Shown piece by piece: positions 30,984 to 40,015 of a stretch of DNA of 64,000 nucleotides. The position numbers were made by a program, and so were the translations under genes. The notes under the pieces were generated by a model. It did not search any database. It saw nothing but the letters and a program-made list of their open reading frames with translations, and was not told the DNA's origin. This stretch comes from JASLDZ01 sp038226305 (GTDB lineage Bacteria > Pseudomonadota > Alphaproteobacteria > Caulobacterales > Caulobacteraceae): contig JBBRQN010000001.1 of assembly GCA_038226305.1 (NCBI GenBank), positions 242,566 through 306,565 on the forward strand, read 5' to 3'. How positions within the stretch are numbered: the first letter of the stretch is position 1; the number at the start of each line of letters is the position of its first letter.

Positions 30984-31477
30984 CGGTAAGGCGCGTCCAG
31001 CTCGAGATTCTTGGCGATTTCGCGCTCCCAGCGGTCGCCGTTCGCGAGCAGGCGCTCCTTGTCGTAGTAGAGTTCCTCCCGGGTTTCCGTGGCGAACTCG
31101 AAGTTGGGGCCTTCGACGATGGCGTCCACCGGGCAGGCTTCCTGGCAGAAGCCGCAGTAGATGCACTTCACCATGTCGATGTCGTAGCGCGTGGTGCGGC
31201 GCGATCCGTCGGCGCGGGGCTCTGCATCGATGGTGATCGCCTGGGCCGGGCAGATGGCCTCGCACAGCTTGCAGGCGATGCACCGCTCCTCCCCGTTCGG
31301 GTAGCGGCGAAGCGCATGTTCGCCCCGGAAGCGGGGGGAGAGCGGCCCCTTCTCGTTCGGGTAGAAGATCGTCTTCTTGGGGGCCATCATGTACTTCATC
31401 GCCAGCCCGAAGGCCGAGGCGAAGTCCATCAGGGCGGCACCCTTCACGGCCTGGGTGATGCGGGCGACGGCGCTCAT
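30980..31477 (-). CDS. nuoI: NADH-quinone oxidoreductase subunit I
   Basis: Encodes 165 residues. It carries iron-sulfur clusters N6a and N6b at the base of the peripheral arm. The two ferredoxin motifs are intact: CIACKLCEAICP and CIYCGFCQEACP, preceded by ERCIACKLC and KCIYCGFC. PRFRGEHALRRYPNGEERC is typical. The ATG at 31477 overlaps the nuoH stop by four bases (ATGA). Confidence 0.95.
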   Translation of the reverse strand: MSAVARITQAVKGAALMDFASAFGLAMKYMMAPKKTIFYPNEKGPLSPRFRGEHALRRYPNGEERCIACKLCEAICPAQAITIDAEPRADGSRRTTRYDIDMVKCIYCGFCQEACPVDAIVEGPNFEFATETREELYYDKERLLANGDRWEREIAKNLELDAPYR

Positions 31478-32562
31478 GCTGCGTATCCGAAGGGCGAGAA
31501 CACCCGCCACGCCGCCACCAGCGCCACGCAGGCGAGCGCGGTCGGCAGGAAGATCTTCCAGCCCAGGCGCATCAGCTGGTCATAGCGATAGCGGGGCACG
31601 ATGGCCTTCGCCATCGAGATCATGAAGAACCAGAACACCAGCTTGATGGCGAACCACAGAAAGCCGTGCAGACTGCGCAGGAACGGCGGAGCATTGTCGA
31701 GGAACCCCGTCGGATAGGGTGCCTGCCATCCCCCGAAGAACAAGATCGAGATCATCGCGCACATCATGACGATGTTGGCGTATTCTCCGATCATGTAGAG
31801 TAGGTAGGGCGTGGAGCTGTATTCTACCTGATAACCAGCCACGAGCTCGCTCTCGGCCTCGGGCAGGTCGAAGGGCGGGCGGTTGGTCTCGGCCAGGGCG
31901 GAAATATAGAACACGCCCATCATCAGGATCATCACCGGAGCCAGGATCAGGTTCTGCCAGCCGTGGCCGCCCAGAACGTTCCAGTTCCAGAAGCCGCCGC
32001 CCTGCTTCTCCACGATCGTCTGCAGGTTCATGGAACCGGCCAGGAGCACCACGTTGATGATCACGAGCCCGATGGACACCTCGTAGGACACCATCTGCGC
32101 CGCCGACCGCAGGCCGCCGAGGAACGGGTATTTCGAGTTGGAGGCCCAGCCCCCCATGATGATCCCGTAGACGCCGAGCGAACTCACGCCGAGCAGATAC
32201 AGGATCCCCACGTTCAGGTTGGAGATCACCCAGCCCGGGGCCACGGGCACCACCGCCCAGCCGATGAATGCCAGGACGAAGCTGAGGAGCGGTGCCAGCA
32301 GGAACACCGCCTTGTCGGCCCCCGCCGGGATGGTGATCTCCTTCAGCACGAACTTCAGGAAGTCGGCGAAGGATTGCAGGAGACCGAATGGCCCCACCAC
32401 GTTGGGGCCTTTGCGCATCTGCACGCCCGCCCAGATCTTGCGATCGGCCAGGAGCAGGAAGGCTAGGCTGATCAACACGCCGATCACCACCAGAAGGATC
32501 TGGCCGAGCGTCAGGAGCGTCCAGCCGAGCGGCGTGGACCAGGGGTTCACCGCACCGGTCAT
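31474..32562 (-). CDS. nuoH: NADH-quinone oxidoreductase subunit H
   Basis: Encodes 362 residues with eight membrane helices and forms most of the quinone chamber. ADRKIWAGVQMRKGPNVVGP, QMVSYEVSIGLVIINVVLL and AETNRPPFDLPEAESELVAGY are the conserved loops that line the quinone channel and the E-channel start. The ATG at 32562 overlaps the nuoG stop by four bases. Confidence 0.95.
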   Translation of the reverse strand: MTGAVNPWSTPLGWTLLTLGQILLVVIGVLISLAFLLLADRKIWAGVQMRKGPNVVGPFGLLQSFADFLKFVLKEITIPAGADKAVFLLAPLLSFVLAFIGWAVVPVAPGWVISNLNVGILYLLGVSSLGVYGIIMGGWASNSKYPFLGGLRSAAQMVSYEVSIGLVIINVVLLAGSMNLQTIVEKQGGGFWNWNVLGGHGWQNLILAPVMILMMGVFYISALAETNRPPFDLPEAESELVAGYQVEYSSTPYLLYMIGEYANIVMMCAMISILFFGGWQAPYPTGFLDNAPPFLRSLHGFLWFAIKLVFWFFMISMAKAIVPRYRYDQLMRLGWKIFLPTALACVALVAAWRVFSPFGYAA

Positions 32563-34607
32563 TCGGCGGCCAGAAACTGCGGGCGACCCACGCGGGCCGC
32601 GGAGCATTCGGCCATCACCACGCTCGATCGGGCGATGGGGTTGGTCTGGTAGTAGTCGCGAACGGGGCTCTCGAAGGGCACGTCGCCCGCTTCGCCTGCC
32701 GTTCCGACCTTGGCGAGGTCGAAGCCCGCGGCGCTGGCGTGGCCCGCCACATAGTCGATAGCGCCGAAGGTGGGGTGGTCGGCCATGAGCTTGGCCCGCA
32801 GGTCTGCCAGAGTGTCGTACGGCAGGGTGTGGCCCAGTTCGGCGGAGAGGGCGCGCAGGATCGCCCAGTCTTCCTTCGCCTCGCCCTTGGGGAACACGGC
32901 GCGGTTGGCCATCTGCACCCGGCCCTCGGTGTTGACGTAGAGGCCGGGCTTCTCGGCGTAGGCGGCGCCCGGCAGGATCACGTCGGCCTTCATGGCCCCC
33001 GCATCCCCGTGGCTGCCCAAGTAGATCACGAAGGCAGACGTGGCGGAGAGGTCGATCTCGTCAGCGCCCATAAGGAAAAGCACGTCCGCCCCGCCAGCCG
33101 AGACCAGCTCGAGCGCCGTTTTGCCGCCCTCGCGGGGCACGAACCCCAGGTCGAGCCCGCCCACGCGGGCGGCGGCGGTGTGCAGTACGTTGAAGCCGTT
33201 CCAGCCGTCCTTCACCGCGCCCAGCGCCTGCGCGGCCTTGGCTGCCAGCGCGAGCACGGCCGCGCCCGAAGGGCCAGCGAGGGCCCCCTGCCCCACGATC
33301 ACCAGCGGCTTTTCAGCAAGCTTTTCCGGAGCCTTGAGCGAGGCCAGGCTCTGCGCTCCCGCACCCAGGTATTCGTACGGATAGGTCAGGTCGGCGCGGG
33401 GGCCGATCACGGAGACTTCGCAGCCGCCGCGCAGCCAGCGCTTGCGGATGCGCGCGTTCAGGATCGGTGCTTCCTTGCGCACGTCGGAACCGACGATGAG
33501 GATCGAGTCCGCCTCGTCCACCGCCGCGAGCGTCGAGTTGAACAGGTAGCTCTCGCGGCCCCACTTGGGGTCGAGCGCCACGCCGTCCTGGCGGCAGTCC
33601 AGGCTCGTCACGCCCATGCCGGTGAAGAGGTCGAGCGCCGCCTTCATGCTCTCCGCGTCCTGCAGGTCGCCGGCGATCAAGCCGATGCGGTCGGGGGCGA
33701 CGGCCTTCAGCCTGTGAGCCACGGCGGTCAGCGCCTGACCCCAGCTGGCCTCGCGCAGGCGACCGTCCATGCGCACGTAGGGGCGGTCGAGCCGCTGGCG
33801 CATCAGGCCGTCCACGTGGTGGCGGCTCTTGTCGGCCAGCCACTCCTCGTTGATGTCCTCGTTCACCCGCGGCAGCGCGCGCATCACTTCGGCGCCCTTG
33901 GCGTCGAGCCGGATGGCGCTGCCGAGCGCGTCCATCACGTCGATGGTCTCGGTCTTCTTCAGCTCCCACGGGCGGGCGTTGAAGGCGTAGGGGCGAGAGG
34001 TCAGCGCACCCACCGGACACACGTCCACGAGATTGCCGGAGAGCTCGCTCGTAACCGCGTTCTCCAGATACGGAGTGATTTCAGCATCTTCCCCGCGGGA
34101 GATCATGCCCAGTTCCGGCACGCCTGCGACCTCGGTGGCGAAGCGCACGCAGCGCGTGCACTGGATGCAGCGGGTCATCACTGTCTTGATGAGCGGCCCC
34201 ATGGCCTTTTCTTCCACGGCGCGCTTGTTCTCGACGTAGCGGGTATCGTCACGGCCGTAGCCCAGGGCCTGGTCCTGCAGGTCGCACTCGCCGCCCTGAT
34301 CGCAGATCGGGCAGTCCAGGGGGTGGTTGATGAGGAGGAACTCCATCACCCCTTCGCGCGCCTTCTTCACCATCGGCGTGTTGGTGAAGATCTCCTGCCC
34401 CTCGGCAGCCGGAAGTGCGCAGCTAGCCTGAGGCTTGGGCGGGCCGGGCTTCACCTCGACCAGGCACATGCGGCAGTTGCCGGCGATGCTGAGGCGCTCG
34501 TGATAGCAGAAGCGCGGGATCTCCTCCCCGGCCAGCTCGGCCACCTGCAGAGCCGTCATCCCCGCGGTGAACTCGACCTCGACGCCGTTGACCTTGGCCT
34601 TGGGCAT
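32559..34607 (-). CDS. nuoG: NADH-quinone oxidoreductase subunit G
   Basis: Encodes 682 residues, the largest peripheral subunit. The N-terminal 2Fe-2S ferredoxin domain has CYHERLSIAGNCRMC, followed by HPLDCPICDQGGECDLQD (including the His ligand of the N5 cluster) and CIQCTRCVRFATEVAG. The rest is a molybdopterin-oxidoreductase-like domain without cofactor. It starts ATG and lies four bases after nuoF. Confidence 0.95.
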   Translation of the reverse strand: MPKAKVNGVEVEFTAGMTALQVAELAGEEIPRFCYHERLSIAGNCRMCLVEVKPGPPKPQASCALPAAEGQEIFTNTPMVKKAREGVMEFLLINHPLDCPICDQGGECDLQDQALGYGRDDTRYVENKRAVEEKAMGPLIKTVMTRCIQCTRCVRFATEVAGVPELGMISRGEDAEITPYLENAVTSELSGNLVDVCPVGALTSRPYAFNARPWELKKTETIDVMDALGSAIRLDAKGAEVMRALPRVNEDINEEWLADKSRHHVDGLMRQRLDRPYVRMDGRLREASWGQALTAVAHRLKAVAPDRIGLIAGDLQDAESMKAALDLFTGMGVTSLDCRQDGVALDPKWGRESYLFNSTLAAVDEADSILIVGSDVRKEAPILNARIRKRWLRGGCEVSVIGPRADLTYPYEYLGAGAQSLASLKAPEKLAEKPLVIVGQGALAGPSGAAVLALAAKAAQALGAVKDGWNGFNVLHTAAARVGGLDLGFVPREGGKTALELVSAGGADVLFLMGADEIDLSATSAFVIYLGSHGDAGAMKADVILPGAAYAEKPGLYVNTEGRVQMANRAVFPKGEAKEDWAILRALSAELGHTLPYDTLADLRAKLMADHPTFGAIDYVAGHASAAGFDLAKVGTAGEAGDVPFESPVRDYYQTNPIARSSVVMAECSAARVGRPQFLAAE

Positions 34608-34611
34608 CAGG

Positions 34612-35928
34612 TCACTCCGCCGCGATCAGGGTCGCGCCCTGAACGTGGGGGCGGTTGGCGCGGTAGCTGGAGATGCGCTCCTCCACTTCGGGGCGGAAGT
34701 GGCGGAAGAGGCCCTGGATCGGCCAGGCGGCGGCGTCGCCGAGGGCGCAGATGGTGTGGCCTTCGACCTGGGTGGTGACCTCGAGGAGCATGTCGATCTC
34801 CTTCATCTCGGCCTGGCCTGAGGCCATGCGCTCCATCACCCGCCACATCCAGCCGGTGCCTTCGCGGCAGGGCGTGCACTGGCCGCAGCTCTCGTGCTTG
34901 TAGAAGTAGCTGAGGCGCGAGATGGCGCGGATCAGGTCGGTGGACTTGTCCATCACGATCACCGCCGCGGTGCCCAGGCCCGACTTCAGGTCTCGCAGGG
35001 AGTCAAAGTCCATCAGCGCGGTTTCGCATTGCTCGATGGGAATCATCGGCACGGACGAGCCGCCCGGTATCACGGCCTTCAGGTTGCCCCAGCCGCCGCG
35101 AACGCCGCTGCAGTGATCTTCCAGAAGCTGCTTCAGGGGGATGCTCATGGCCTCCTCCACGTTGCAGGGGGTGTTCACATGGCCCGAGATGCACATCAGC
35201 TTTGTGCCGGTGTTGTTGGGCCGGCCGAACTTGGAGAACCAGTCGGCGCCGCGGCGCAGGATCGTGCCTGCCGCAGCGATCGACTCCACGTTGTTCACCG
35301 TGGTGGGGCAGCCATAGAGGCCCGCGCCCGCCGGGAACGGCGGCTTCAGCCGGGGCTGGCCCTTCTTGCCCTCCAGCGACTCGAGAAGCGCGGTCTCCTC
35401 GCCGCAGATGTAGGCCCCGCCGCCATGGGATACGTGGATGTCGAAGTCCCAGCCGTGGACGTTGTCCTTGCCGACAAGCCTCGCTTCGTAAGCCTGCTTG
35501 ATCGCCGCCTCCAGGCGCTCGCGCTCCTGCACGTATTCGCCGCGGATGTAGATGTAGCAGACGTGCGCCTGCATGCTGAACGAGGCGATCAGGCAGCCTT
35601 CGATCAGGAGGTGCGGGTCATGCCGCATGATCTCCCGATCCTTGCAGGTTCCGGGCTCGCTCTCGTCGGCGTTGACCACGAGGTAGTGCGGGCGCGCGCC
35701 GACCTCCTTGGGCATGAACGACCACTTCAGCCCGGTGTTGAACCCAGCCCCGCCGCGGCCCCGCATGCCCGAGACCTTCATCTGGTCGATGATCCAGGCC
35801 CGGCCGCAGCTCAGGATGTCGGCGGTGGCGTTCCAGCAGCCGCGCGCCTTCGCCCCCTCCAGCCCCCAGTCGTGGAAGCCGTAGAGGTTGGTGAAGATCC
35901 GGTCCTTGTCTTCGAGGATGCCGACCAT
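34612..35928 (-). CDS. nuoF: NADH-quinone oxidoreductase subunit F
   Basis: Encodes 438 residues. It binds NADH, FMN and cluster N3. The NADH loop MRGRGGAGFNTGLKWSF has Asn where Pro is the usual residue (GAGFPTG). NADESEPGTCKDREIM and GGGAYICGEETALLESLEG are the FMN-binding parts, and ESCGQCTPCREGTGW holds three of four N3 cysteines, the fourth being in HTICALGD. Starts ATG after a 117-base gap that follows the small membrane gene downstream of nuoE. Confidence 0.95.
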   Translation of the reverse strand: MVGILEDKDRIFTNLYGFHDWGLEGAKARGCWNATADILSCGRAWIIDQMKVSGMRGRGGAGFNTGLKWSFMPKEVGARPHYLVVNADESEPGTCKDREIMRHDPHLLIEGCLIASFSMQAHVCYIYIRGEYVQERERLEAAIKQAYEARLVGKDNVHGWDFDIHVSHGGGAYICGEETALLESLEGKKGQPRLKPPFPAGAGLYGCPTTVNNVESIAAAGTILRRGADWFSKFGRPNNTGTKLMCISGHVNTPCNVEEAMSIPLKQLLEDHCSGVRGGWGNLKAVIPGGSSVPMIPIEQCETALMDFDSLRDLKSGLGTAAVIVMDKSTDLIRAISRLSYFYKHESCGQCTPCREGTGWMWRVMERMASGQAEMKEIDMLLEVTTQVEGHTICALGDAAAWPIQGLFRHFRPEVEERISSYRANRPHVQGATLIAAE

Positions 35929-36045
35929 GCGAAACCTAGGGCCGCGCGCCTGGGGAGGGTGGGCGCGGTTCGGCGTGGGAGTAGCGCGTCACGGCGCAAT
36001 TCGCCAAGGCCGGAAAGCCTTTGCGAGACGTTCTCACAGGCGCGC

Positions 36046-36285
36046 TCATCGCTCGCCCAGGTACGGGTTCGCCTTCGCCCAGCGATGGCGCACGAACAAG
36101 ACATAGCCCCACAGGCCCCAACCCAGCCCCAGCATGGCGAAACCCACATAGCCCAGGCTCAGGTCCCCGCCCTTCGACGCGACGAGGAGCGAGGCGCCCA
36201 ACAGAATCAGCGCCAGGCCTGCCGCGCGCAGGGGCCAGGCCATCCGCTTCAGCTGCGCCTGATAGGCGGCGAACTCAGGGGTCAC
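36046..36285 (-). CDS. Small two-helix membrane protein in the nuo operon
   Basis: Encodes 79 residues with two predicted membrane helices (about 17-35 and 43-65): LRAAGLALILLGASLLVA and LGYVGFAMLGLGWGLWGYVLF. I do not recognise a named family. It starts with GTG overlapping the nuoE stop as GTGA, so translation is coupled to nuoE. Sitting between nuoE and nuoF suggests it may help complex I assembly or simply be a lineage passenger. Basic residues (VRHRWAKANPYLGER) follow the second helix. Confidence 0.75.
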   Translation of the reverse strand: MTPEFAAYQAQLKRMAWPLRAAGLALILLGASLLVASKGGDLSLGYVGFAMLGLGWGLWGYVLFVRHRWAKANPYLGER

Positions 36286-36950
36286 GCCGGTGCCGTCTCC
36301 GGTTGCGGCCGGTTCGGAATGGTGACTGGGTTGGCGGCCGACCCGTCATAGAGGGTGGGGTCGAGTAGGGTCTTGGCGCCGCCCTCGGGCTCTGAGCTCT
36401 TGCGGCCGATGGCGCTGCCGGGCGGCGGGGTCTGGCCACTGCGGAAGGCGGCCAGGATCGCGGACAGGGAGTCGGGCGTCAGGTCTTCGTAGTAGCGGTC
36501 GTTGATCTGCGCCATCGGGGCGTTGCAGCAGGCCCCCAGGCACTCAACCTCCTGCCAGGTGAACAGGCCGTCCTTCGAAAGGTGGTCCTTCGGCCCGATC
36601 TCGCGCTCGCACAGGGCCATCAGCGCACCAGCTCCACGCAGGGCGCAGGGCGTGGTGCCGCATACCTGGATCAACGCGGCCGAGCCCACGGGCTCCAGCT
36701 GGAACATGGTGTAGAAAGTCGCCACCTCCAGAACGCGGATCACCGGCATCTGCAGATACTCCGCCACGAAGCGGATCGCCGGCTCGCTGACCCAGCCGTC
36801 CTGCTTCTGGATCAGCCACAGGAGCGGGATCACCGCCGAGCGGGCGCGGTCGGCAGGGTATTTCGTCAGCCACCACTCCGCCTGCGCCCGGGTTTCCGGT
36901 TGCAGGGTGAAACTGTCGGGCTGGATGGCTGCCAGGCGGCGGACGGACAT
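36282..36950 (-). CDS. nuoE: NADH-quinone oxidoreductase subunit E
   Basis: Encodes 222 residues. It binds the 2Fe-2S cluster N1a through two Cys pairs visible in VCGTTPCALRGA and ECLGACCNAPM. The thioredoxin-like core begins near SVRRLAAIQPDSF and includes LEVATFYTMFQLEPVG. A roughly 50-residue Pro/Glu-rich C-terminal tail follows the core, as in other alphaproteobacterial NuoE. The start is ATG 36950; the gap to the preceding small membrane gene is 55 bases. Confidence 0.95.
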   Translation of the reverse strand: MSVRRLAAIQPDSFTLQPETRAQAEWWLTKYPADRARSAVIPLLWLIQKQDGWVSEPAIRFVAEYLQMPVIRVLEVATFYTMFQLEPVGSAALIQVCGTTPCALRGAGALMALCEREIGPKDHLSKDGLFTWQEVECLGACCNAPMAQINDRYYEDLTPDSLSAILAAFRSGQTPPPGSAIGRKSSEPEGGAKTLLDPTLYDGSAANPVTIPNRPQPETAPA

Positions 36951-37005
36951 GCAGGTCTCTGAATCGATGGACGGGCGCGCGGGGGCGCAGGCGTTCGGGT
37001 GCGGT

Positions 37006-37482
37006 TTAGCGCGTTTTCGACGCGAATGAAGAGCGGCCGACGACGCGCGGCTCCGCAGGCGCTGGCTCGCCCCGGTGCGCACCCCCGCCAAGGCCGAACA
37101 TCATCTTGAACCCTTCGGTGCGTGCCCGCCGCCAGTCGCGCATCAGCCAGGAGAACGGCGGCACGATGCGGATGACGAGGCGGGACACGATCAGGAACGC
37201 GATCATCCACAACAAGCTGAGCCACAGGGCGGTCCACCAACCCCTCCCCGCGTCGATGAAGGCGTGCCGCCAGCCGGCCCGCAGCACGATCACTCCGAAC
37301 AGCGGCAGACCAGTCTCGAGCGCTGCGGCCAGCAGGAACCTGAAGTCGCCAAGCAATTGACGCCTACGGGGCGAGATTACGAACTGCCACGTCAGCGAAA
37401 TCGCCAGCAGGATGGCGAAGGTGACAAAGTGCCCGGTCGGCAGCTCCGGCTCGATCCACCAGCCGCCGAAGATCGCCTTCAG
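37006..37482 (-). CDS. Membrane protein of unknown function between nuoD and nuoE
   Basis: About 158 residues with three or four hydrophobic segments: GHFVTFAILLAISLTWQFV, LLAAALETGLPLFGVIVL and WLSLLWMIAFLIVSRLVI. A basic tail follows (RDWRRARTEGFKMMFGLG). The frame begins immediately after nuoD but has no ATG or GTG in its first half. The best start is CTG at 37482, which overlaps the nuoD stop (CTGA) and has GGGGAG eight bases upstream; ATC or TTG further in are weaker choices. No family is recognised. Codon and hydrophobicity pattern support a real gene, but the start is uncertain. Confidence 0.65.
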   Translation of the reverse strand: MKAIFGGWWIEPELPTGHFVTFAILLAISLTWQFVISPRRRQLLGDFRFLLAAALETGLPLFGVIVLRAGWRHAFIDAGRGWWTALWLSLLWMIAFLIVSRLVIRIVPPFSWLMRDWRRARTEGFKMMFGLGGGAHRGEPAPAEPRVVGRSSFASKTR

Positions 37483-38708
37483 CGGTCGATCTCCCCGAAC
37501 ACAATGTCCAGAGAACCGAGGATGGCGCTCACGTCGGCCAGCATGTGGCCGCGGTTCATCCAGTCCATCGCCGCCAAGTGCGGGAAGCCCGGTGCGCGGA
37601 TCTTGCAGCGGTAGGGTTTGTTGCCGCCGTCGCTCACGAGGTAGACGCCGAACTCGCCCTTGGGGGCCTCCACCGCGGCATAGACCTCGCCCGCGGGCAC
37701 GTGGAAGCCCTCGGTGTAGAGCTTGAAGTGATGAATCAGCGCCTCCATCGAGCGCTTCATCTCGGCGCGGCGCGGCGGCGCGACCTTGCCGTCCTGCGTC
37801 ATCACCGGGCCGGGGGTGGTGCGCAGGCGGGCGATGCACTGCTTCATGAGGGAGATGGACTGGCGCATCTCCTCAACCCGGCAGAGATAGCGGTCGTAGC
37901 AGTCGCCGTTCTTGCCCACCGGGATGTCGAACTCCAGGTCGGCGTAGCATTCATAGGGCTGGCTCTTGCGCAGATCCCACGCCACGCCCGAGCCGCGCAG
38001 CATCACGCCGGTGAAGCCGCGCTCGATGGCCTCGTCCTTGGTGACGATGCCGATATCGACGTTGCGTTGCTTGAAGATGCGGTTGCCGGTGATCAGCGTC
38101 TCGATGTCGTCGAGCTTCTGCGGGAAGGCGTCGCACCAGGCGTCGAGGTCTTCGATCAGGGCGGGCGTCAGATCCTGATGCACACCACCCGGGCGGAAGT
38201 AGTTGGCGTGCAGGCGAGCGCCGGAAGCGCGCTCGTAGAAGATCATCAGCTTCTCACGCTCCTCGAAGCCCCACAGGGGCGGCGTGAGGGCGCCCACGTC
38301 CAGCGCCTGCGTCGTGACGTTGAGGATGTGGCTGAGAATCCGCCCGATCTCGCAGAACAGCACGCGGATCAGCTGGGCGCGGATCGGCACGTCCACGCCC
38401 AGCATCTTCTCCAGGGCCAGCACATAGGCGTGCTCCTGGTTCATGGGGGCCACGTAGTCGAGCCGGTCGAAATAGGGGATGTTCTGAAGGTGCGTGCGCG
38501 CCTCCATCAGCTTTTCAGTGCCACGATGCAGGAGGCCGATGTGTGGATCGACCCGCTCCACAACCTCCCCGTCTAGCTCCAGCACGAGGCGCAGCACGCC
38601 GTGGGCGGCCGGGTGCTGGGGGCCGAAGTTGATGTTGAATTTGCGCACCTTGGTGTCGGGCACGCCCTCGACGCTGGTCATCGCCAAGCCCTGTTCGCCG
38701 TCGGCCAT
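37479..38708 (-). CDS. nuoD: NADH-quinone oxidoreductase subunit D
   Basis: Encodes 409 residues. It forms the quinone site with NuoB and NuoH and derives from the hydrogenase large subunit. NFGPQHPAAHGVLRLVLELDG, HIGLLHRGTEKLME and LRGSGVAWDLRKSQPYECY are the family blocks, with the quinone-site His in QHPAAHG and Tyr in LDYVAPMNQEHAY. The C-terminus ends DIVFGEIDR as in most alphaproteobacteria. Starts ATG 38708 (an ATG nine codons in is also possible), three bases after nuoC. Confidence 0.95.
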   Translation of the reverse strand: MADGEQGLAMTSVEGVPDTKVRKFNINFGPQHPAAHGVLRLVLELDGEVVERVDPHIGLLHRGTEKLMEARTHLQNIPYFDRLDYVAPMNQEHAYVLALEKMLGVDVPIRAQLIRVLFCEIGRILSHILNVTTQALDVGALTPPLWGFEEREKLMIFYERASGARLHANYFRPGGVHQDLTPALIEDLDAWCDAFPQKLDDIETLITGNRIFKQRNVDIGIVTKDEAIERGFTGVMLRGSGVAWDLRKSQPYECYADLEFDIPVGKNGDCYDRYLCRVEEMRQSISLMKQCIARLRTTPGPVMTQDGKVAPPRRAEMKRSMEALIHHFKLYTEGFHVPAGEVYAAVEAPKGEFGVYLVSDGGNKPYRCKIRAPGFPHLAAMDWMNRGHMLADVSAILGSLDIVFGEIDR

Positions 38709-38711
38709 GAC

Positions 38712-39413
38712 TTACGCTCCCGTCGAGGGCTTGGCGGCGGGCAAGGCGGGCTCGGCCTTCTCGTCGCCCGGCAGGCCGTAGGCGTAGCCCGTGCCCGGCA
38801 GGTTGGCGCGATCACCCTCCCATGGGGAGAGGAAGTCGAAGGTGCGGTATTCCTGCGCCAGCTTCACCGGCTCATAGACCACGCGCTTGAGCGCCTCGTC
38901 GTAGCGCACCTCCACATAGCCGCTCATGGGGAAGTCCTTGCGGAGAGGGTGCCCGTGGAAGCCGTAGTCGGTGAGGATGCGGCGCAGGTCGGGGTGGCCA
39001 TCGAAGAACACGCCATACATGTCGAACGCCTCGCGCTCGTACCAGTCGGCGTTGGGGAAGACTGAAGTGACGCTGGGCACCGCGGTGTCCTCGTCGGTGC
39101 GCACCTTCACCCGCACCCGCACGTTCTGCTTCAGCGACAGCAGGTGGTAGACCACGTCGAAACGCTGGTCGCGCTCAGGATAGTCGGCGGCGCACAGGTC
39201 GATCAACTGGCGGAAACGATAGTCCGGGTGGTCGCGCAGGGTCGCGAGCAGCCCCACGATCTGGCCCGCCTGCGCCTGCAGCGTCAGTTCTCCGAACTGC
39301 ACGTGGGCGGTCACCGCGGCCCCCTTGCCGTCAGCGAGCAGCGCCTGCCCCAGCGACTGCAGCCGCTCGATGGCCAGCGCCTGGGCACCGGGTTCGGGAA
39401 CGACGTCCGTCAT
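38712..39413 (-). CDS. nuoC: NADH-quinone oxidoreductase subunit C
   Basis: Encodes 233 residues. Core of the peripheral arm with SVFPNADWYEREAFDMYGV, GHPDLRRILTDYGFHGHPL and RKDFPMSGYVEVRYD, the classical 30-kDa subunit signature. The last 20 residues (GDEKAEPALPAAKPSTGA) form a flexible tail. The ATG overlaps the nuoB stop by four bases. Confidence 0.95.
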   Translation of the reverse strand: MTDVVPEPGAQALAIERLQSLGQALLADGKGAAVTAHVQFGELTLQAQAGQIVGLLATLRDHPDYRFRQLIDLCAADYPERDQRFDVVYHLLSLKQNVRVRVKVRTDEDTAVPSVTSVFPNADWYEREAFDMYGVFFDGHPDLRRILTDYGFHGHPLRKDFPMSGYVEVRYDEALKRVVYEPVKLAQEYRTFDFLSPWEGDRANLPGTGYAYGLPGDEKAEPALPAAKPSTGA

Positions 39414-40015
39414 CGTTCAATTGTCCCGGTGCGGCGGATCTTCTTCTGCAGTTGCAAGAGGCCGTAAAGAAGAGCCTCGGCCGTGGGGGGGCAGCCCGGC
39501 ACGTACACGTCCACCGGCACCACCCGGTCGCAGCCGCGCACGACGCTGTAGCTGTAGTGGTAATAGCCGCCGCCGTTGGCGCAGGAGCCCATCGAGACGA
39601 CGTATCGCGGCTCGGGCATCTGGTCGTAGACCTTGCGCAGGGCCGGAGCCATCTTGTTGGTCAAGGTGCCGGCCACGATCATCAGGTCGCTCTGGCGGGG
39701 GCTGGCGCGGGGCGCCATGCCGAACCGCTCCGCGTCGTAACGGGGCATGGAGGTGTGGATCATCTCCACCGCGCAGCACGCCAGACCGAACGTCATCCAC
39801 ATGAGGGAGCCGGTGCGCGCCCAGGTGATCACGTCGTCCAAGGCGGCGGTGACGTACCCTTTGTCCGCCAGGTGGCCGTTCAGCCCGTCGAGATAGGGAT
39901 CGGGATGCACGCGGGCATCGTAACCCTCCACGCTGGCGCGGCCGGCGGAGCCCGCCGGAACGAGCACGCCGCCCGGAGACATCGAAAGGGCCGACACGGG
40001 TGCGGCTACTCCCAT
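39410..40015 (-). CDS. nuoB: NADH-quinone oxidoreductase subunit B
   Basis: Encodes 201 residues and binds cluster N2, the last before quinone. Cys ligands are in GLACCAVEM, GSCANGGGYY and VPGCPPTAEALL. I chose ATG 40015 (MGVAAPVSALS) because AAGGGGG lies about nine bases upstream and it overlaps the nuoA stop; an ATG at 39982 (MSPGG) has no ribosome binding site. The N-terminal 35 residues are not conserved. Confidence 0.93.
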   Translation of the reverse strand: MGVAAPVSALSMSPGGVLVPAGSAGRASVEGYDARVHPDPYLDGLNGHLADKGYVTAALDDVITWARTGSLMWMTFGLACCAVEMIHTSMPRYDAERFGMAPRASPRQSDLMIVAGTLTNKMAPALRKVYDQMPEPRYVVSMGSCANGGGYYHYSYSVVRGCDRVVPVDVYVPGCPPTAEALLYGLLQLQKKIRRTGTIER

